Shown: piece after piece, positions 6,649-9,356 of the stretch
How positions within the stretch are numbered: position 1 is the stretch's first letter
Layout of the letters: each line of letters begins with the position of its first letter
Notes under the pieces: model-generated
What the model saw: the letters and a program-made list of their open reading frames with translations, nothing else
Told to the model about the DNA's origin: nothing
The model's database searches: none
Assembly (NCBI GenBank): GCA_900547745.1
Contig: URHT01000049.1
Coordinates: 1 to 9,356, forward strand
Direction: 5' to 3'
From: an uncultured Eubacteriales bacterium
GTDB lineage: Bacteria; Bacillota; Clostridia; Oscillospirales; Oscillospiraceae
Length of the DNA: 9,356 nt
Translations under genes and position numbers: made by a program

Positions 6649-7251
6649 TTACATAAAAAGCTGCATCAGAGCGGGGGTCACATACGTCTCCGCCACGGCG
6701 GCCAGCACAAGCAGCGGCACGACCAGCAGCACCACCACACGCAGGATGTTCAGCAGCAGCGGCTTCATGATGCCCTTTTCGTTTTTGCGGATATACACGT
6801 TGATATTTCTGCACAGGCACAGACCGGCGGCCAGACTGAGGAACAGCGCCGGCAGCTCGAAGATACCGTGGGGCAGGATGCCCGCTGCCAGCAGCAGCCA
6901 CTGCCCGTCGATCATGGCGGCCAGCATGCCGATGATCGCGGCGTTGACGCCCATGGATAGGGCGGGCAGATACAGGAAAGGGATAAAGCCGTAAAGAATG
7001 GACAGCACCATGGCCCGCAGGTTGTTGCCGAACAGTGCCAGCACGTCAAAGCTGCCGTCCTCCTGCACGATGCCGGAATCTGCAACGACCTCGTTAAAGG
7101 CGCCGATGACGGTGACTGGGATGTCGGGAAAGAGCCGTCCGGCGATGTAGGCCAGCACCACCAGCACCAGAAAAGCGATGGCGGTCATGCCCACATAGCG
7201 GCCGTACTCCACCCGCCAGAAATCACCGATGGCGCGAAAGTGCTTTTTCAT
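6649..7251 (-). CDS. SpoIIM-family (DUF95) membrane protein
   Basis: This 200-residue protein has about five membrane helices (roughly residues 20-40, 76-98, 100-115, 118-146 and 163-188). It carries the family hallmarks FGNNLR (74-79) and GILPHGIFELPAL (124-136). In Bacillus, SpoIIM works with SpoIID and SpoIIP to remodel peptidoglycan during engulfment of the forespore and is 214 residues. The family also has members outside sporulation whose role is unknown, so I give no gene symbol. The start ATG overlaps the gltX stop codon in an ATGA arrangement. A GGAG inside gltX lies about eight bases upstream, which suggests translational coupling. It is followed after 52 bases by glnN. Placement behind a housekeeping synthetase, rather than behind a visible sporulation-sigma promoter, argues for vegetative expression, but an internal promoter in gltX cannot be excluded by eye. 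Confidence 0.88.
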   Translation of the reverse strand: MKKHFRAIGDFWRVEYGRYVGMTAIAFLVLVVLAYIAGRLFPDIPVTVIGAFNEVVADSGIVQEDGSFDVLALFGNNLRAMVLSILYGFIPFLYLPALSMGVNAAIIGMLAAMIDGQWLLLAAGILPHGIFELPALFLSLAAGLCLCRNINVYIRKNEKGIMKPLLLNILRVVVLLVVPLLVLAAVAETYVTPALMQLFM

Positions 7252-8732
7252 ACCAGCTTCTCCAGACCGGCGCGGAGACGGCGCAGCGTCTCATCGCGGC
7301 CCAGAATGCGGCAGATCTCCACGGCGCCGCCGGGCGTCACCAGCTTGCCGGCAGCGGCGATACGCACCGGCCACATCAGCGTGGCGTTCTTCACGCCCAG
7401 CGTTTCCGCCAGAGATACCAGCGCGTTGTGGATGCTCTCATCCGTCCACAGGGGCAGCGTCTCCAGCACGGGGATGGCGGCCTCCAGCATGGCCTTGCAG
7501 ACCTCGGGGTTCGTCTTGGACTTCTTGTTGGTGAAGAACTCCACATCGTAGCTGGGGCAGGCATCGAAGAAATCCACCTTTTCGGGGATATCTGTCAGCC
7601 GCTCGCAGCGGGCCTGCAGCAGCCCCGCGATAGCGGCTATGTCGAGATCGCCCTTCACCGTCTGCCGGATGTACGGCTCCGCTGCCTTGACAAAGGCCTC
7701 CGGTGTCATGCTTCGCAGATAGACGGCGTTGAAATGATCCAGCTTGGCCCGGTCGAAGATGGCGGGGGACTTGGAGATACCCGTCATGTCAAAGGCCTTC
7801 ACCAGCTCAGGCAGAGTGAAGATCTCCTGCTCCGCCAGCTCGCCCCTGGGCGACCAGCCCAGCAGCGCCACATAGTTGAGGATGGCCTCGGTGAGATAGC
7901 CCTCCGCCTTCAGATCCTCATAGGACGGATCACCGTGGCGCTTGGACATCTTGTTCTGGGCGTCCCGCATCACGGGGGAGCAGTGGACATAGGTAGGCAC
8001 GTCCCAGCCGAAGGCGTGGTACAGCAGGTCGTACTTGGGCGCGGAGGACAGATACTCGCTGCCCCGCACCACATGGGTGATGCCCATGAGATGATCGTCG
8101 ATGACGTTGGCGAAGTTGTAGGTGGGCAGACCGTCCCGCTTCAGCAGCACCTGATCGTCCAGCGTGCTGTTCTCCACGGTGATGTCACCGAAGATGGCGT
8201 CGTGGAAGGTGGTGGTCCCCTCGGCGGGGATCTTCTGCCGGATCACATACGGCTCACCGGCCTCCACGCGCTTGAGGGCGTCCTCCAGCGGCAGCTCACG
8301 GCAGGGATCGGCGGCGCGGTCGAACTCGCCGCTGTCCTCCTCAGAGGCGCATTTTTCGCAGAAGCAGTAGTACGCGCCGCCTTTTTCCACCAGAAGCTGG
8401 GCATACTTACCGTAGGTATCCCGGCGCTGAGACTGGATATAAGGAGCCACAGGGCCGCCTACATCGGGACCCTCATCGTGGGTAAGGCCGCACTCGGCCA
8501 TGGTTCGGTAAATCACATCGGTGGCGCCCTCCACCAGACGGCCCTGATCGGTGTCCTCAATGCGGAGGATGAACGTGCCGCCGTGGCTGCGGGCAATGAG
8601 CCAGGTGTACAGCGCCGTGCGCAGGTTGCCCACATGCATATAGCCGGTGGGGGAGGGGGCGAACCGGGTGCGGACGCTGCCCTGGGGGATGCGGGCTTCC
8701 ATCTCATCAAAATACGTCATATCTATGCTCAT
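7248..8732 (-). CDS. gltX: Glutamyl-tRNA synthetase
   Basis: GltX attaches glutamate to tRNA-Glu using ATP; many Firmicutes enzymes also charge tRNA-Gln for later amidation. The 494 residues fit the family. It has the class I ATP site FAPSPTGYMHVGN (25-37, HVGN replacing HIGH), RTALY (38-42), RIEDTDQGR (57-65), VVRGSEY (221-227) and the KMSKR loop (261-265). The C-terminal anticodon-binding region contains WPVRIA (454-459). Cysteines at 123, 125, 128 and 144 in the connecting domain could form the zinc site seen in some GluRS. An extension to a TTG at 8783 lacks a ribosome site and lies inside the promoter, so I chose the ATG at 8730-8732, seven bases after a perfect AGGAGGT. It heads an apparent gltX-spoIIM-glnN cluster, with a four-base overlap to the second gene. 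Whether it discriminates tRNA-Glu from tRNA-Gln is not visible. Confidence 0.98.
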   Translation of the reverse strand: MSIDMTYFDEMEARIPQGSVRTRFAPSPTGYMHVGNLRTALYTWLIARSHGGTFILRIEDTDQGRLVEGATDVIYRTMAECGLTHDEGPDVGGPVAPYIQSQRRDTYGKYAQLLVEKGGAYYCFCEKCASEEDSGEFDRAADPCRELPLEDALKRVEAGEPYVIRQKIPAEGTTTFHDAIFGDITVENSTLDDQVLLKRDGLPTYNFANVIDDHLMGITHVVRGSEYLSSAPKYDLLYHAFGWDVPTYVHCSPVMRDAQNKMSKRHGDPSYEDLKAEGYLTEAILNYVALLGWSPRGELAEQEIFTLPELVKAFDMTGISKSPAIFDRAKLDHFNAVYLRSMTPEAFVKAAEPYIRQTVKGDLDIAAIAGLLQARCERLTDIPEKVDFFDACPSYDVEFFTNKKSKTNPEVCKAMLEAAIPVLETLPLWTDESIHNALVSLAETLGVKNATLMWPVRIAAAGKLVTPGGAVEICRILGRDETLRRLRAGLEKLV

Positions 8733-8739
8733 CGGGGCG

Positions 8740-8746
8740 ACCTCCT
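8740..8746 (-). promoter_or_regulatory. Ribosome binding site that fixes the gltX start
   Basis: AGGAGGT on the minus strand ends seven bases before the ATG at 8730-8732. It rules out the longer in-frame reading that begins at a TTG in the promoter region. Confidence 0.9.
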
Positions 8747-8771
8747 GTGATGTCAATAAAAATACCTGTTT

Positions 8772-8799
8772 ATTATATTTCAAATGGGGGAAAAGTCAA
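8772..8799 (-). promoter_or_regulatory. gltX promoter (sigma-A type)
   Basis: On the minus strand TTGACT (8794-8799, five of six consensus bases) is followed after 16 bases by a perfect TATAAT (8772-8777). Transcription from about 8765 leaves a leader near 32 nt, too short for a T-box. A GGAAC-T-GTTCC palindrome lies just upstream of the -35 at 8808-8818 and may be chance or an operator. Confidence 0.78.
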
Positions 8800-8881
8800 G
8801 GAGGACGGGAACTGTTCCGCCGCGATTTGTAAGATTTTGCGGTAAAACCGGCATGTCCGGCCCGGATCGCCTCCGTATCTG

Positions 8882-8902
8882 GTAATTACACCAAATGTTT
8901 GG
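8882..8902. promoter_or_regulatory. Two adjacent palindromes upstream of the iron-sulfur gene promoter
   Basis: GTAATTAC (8882-8889) is a perfect 8-base palindrome. One base later comes CCAAA-TG-TTTGG (8891-8902), a perfect 5-2-5 inverted repeat that ends eight bases before the -35 box. The position suits an activator or repressor site, but both motifs are short and I do not recognise them as a known operator. Confidence 0.35.
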
Positions 8903-8910
8903 GATGTTTC

Positions 8911-8939
8911 TTGCTTTTTCCGACACGGCGTGTTACAAT
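8911..8939 (+). promoter_or_regulatory. Promoter of the iron-sulfur scaffold gene
   Basis: TTGCTT (8911-8916, three of six consensus bases) is followed after 17 bases by TACAAT (8934-8939, five of six). A start near 8946 gives a leader of about 50 nt. The weak -35 box is consistent with dependence on an upstream activator, though this is inference. Confidence 0.6.
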
Positions 8940-8994
8940 ACAGATGGTCATTCCCATTGTTGGTAACTATATATGAGAAAGGAAGATCGCTGCT

Positions 8995-9356
8995 ATGATT
9001 TATACGACTGAAGTTCAGCATATGTGTCCCGTGGCCAAGGGCGCTTATCACGGCCCGGCGCCCATCCCTGAGGAGGGCAAGTGGGTGCAGGCCAAGGAGA
9101 TCTCCGACATCTCCGGCTTTACCCACGGCGTGGGCTGGTGCGCGCCTCAGCAGGGCGCCTGCAAGCTGACGCTGAACGTGAAGAACGGCGTCATCGAGGA
9201 AGCGCTGGTGGAGACCATCGGCTGCTCCGGCATGACCCACTCCGCCGCCATGGCCTCCGAGATCCTCATCGGCAAGACCATTCTGGAGGCGCTGAACACC
9301 GACCTCGTGTGCGACGCCATCAACACCGCCATGCGCGAGCTGTTCCTGCAGATCGT
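8995..9356 (+). CDS. NifU/IscU-like iron-sulfur cluster assembly scaffold-type protein, 3' end cut off
   Basis: The first 120 codons are in the window. The protein has no signal peptide and reads as a cytoplasmic protein. A segment from about residue 60 to 117 resembles the NifU N-terminal/IscU fold: a strand ending in VETIGCSG (72-79), then an alanine-rich helix AAMASEILIGKT (84-95), then a helix with Cys106. Cysteines are at 11, 49, 56, 77 and 106. The IscU family normally uses three conserved cysteines as cluster ligands; which of these five serve is not clear. The 49-56 pair (WCAPQQGAC) and the N-terminal HMCPVAKGA stretch are not standard IscU and suggest a clostridial subfamily. The ATG follows AAAGGA (8978-8983) by 11 bases. 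It is divergent from gltX. From memory, relatives of this type often sit next to a GGGtGRT-family gene, which would lie past the right edge; this is untested. Confidence 0.78.
   Translation, partial: MIYTTEVQHMCPVAKGAYHGPAPIPEEGKWVQAKEISDISGFTHGVGWCAPQQGACKLTLNVKNGVIEEALVETIGCSGMTHSAAMASEILIGKTILEALNTDLVCDAINTAMRELFLQI

Noticed and set aside
7428..8750. A 440-codon open frame opposite gltX, and similar long frames opposite ptb and the YkvI-family gene (2206-3156 and 3239-4657)
   Set aside because: All are antisense to confidently identified genes and have no domain or start signal of their own. They are expected where GC-rich third positions suppress antisense stops.
8733..8765. Possible T-box leader for gltX
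   Set aside because: The predicted leader is only about 32 nt between promoter and start, far too short for a T-box, and shows no stem I or antiterminator structure.

Overview
The window looks like ordinary core-genome DNA from an anaerobic gut-type Clostridia, most likely Oscillospiraceae (clostridial cluster IV, Flavonifractor/Oscillibacter-like). This rests on the high GC content with GC-rich third codon positions, strong AGGAGG-type ribosome binding sites, a type III glutamine synthetase, a phosphate butyryltransferase, a SpoIIM-family protein and a YkvI-family membrane protein. The taxonomic placement is inference from protein style, not a database result. I see no mobile element, CRISPR array, tRNA, rRNA or phage gene.

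Layout. Bases 1-696 (minus) hold the first 232 codons of ammonia-dependent asparagine synthetase asnA, with its own promoter at 733-761. A 19-bp perfect hairpin at 807-847 ends the next minus-strand gene, a fold-type I PLP aminotransferase (867-2057). The aminotransferase has its own promoter, with a 9-5-9 palindrome over the -35 box. Upstream is a monocistronic phosphate butyryltransferase-like gene (2221-3135, minus). It is transcribed divergently from a YkvI-family ten-helix membrane protein (3347-4420, plus); both promoters have TTGACG -35 boxes. A perfect 20-bp hairpin (4427-4470) separates that gene from the convergent glutamine synthetase III (4494-6596, minus). The synthetase is the last gene of an apparent minus-strand cluster gltX (7248-8732) - spoIIM-like (6649-7251, ATGA overlap with gltX) - glnN. 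Divergent from gltX, at 8995 and running off the right edge, is a NifU/IscU-like iron-sulfur scaffold-type gene.

Functional reading. Four of the eight genes handle ammonium, glutamate, glutamine, aspartate or asparagine: AsnA, the aminotransferase, GS III and GluRS. This neighbourhood links nitrogen assimilation with amino-acid charging. The phosphate acyltransferase points to acyl-CoA/acyl-phosphate fermentation, but no kinase partner lies beside it. The SpoIIM-like protein between gltX and glnN, and the uncharacterised YkvI transporter, are the least explained genes. I did not find convincing evidence of a new multi-gene system. The best leads are regulatory (the palindrome over the aminotransferase promoter), contextual (spoIIM within a gltX-glnN cluster) and the cut-off iron-sulfur gene at the right edge.
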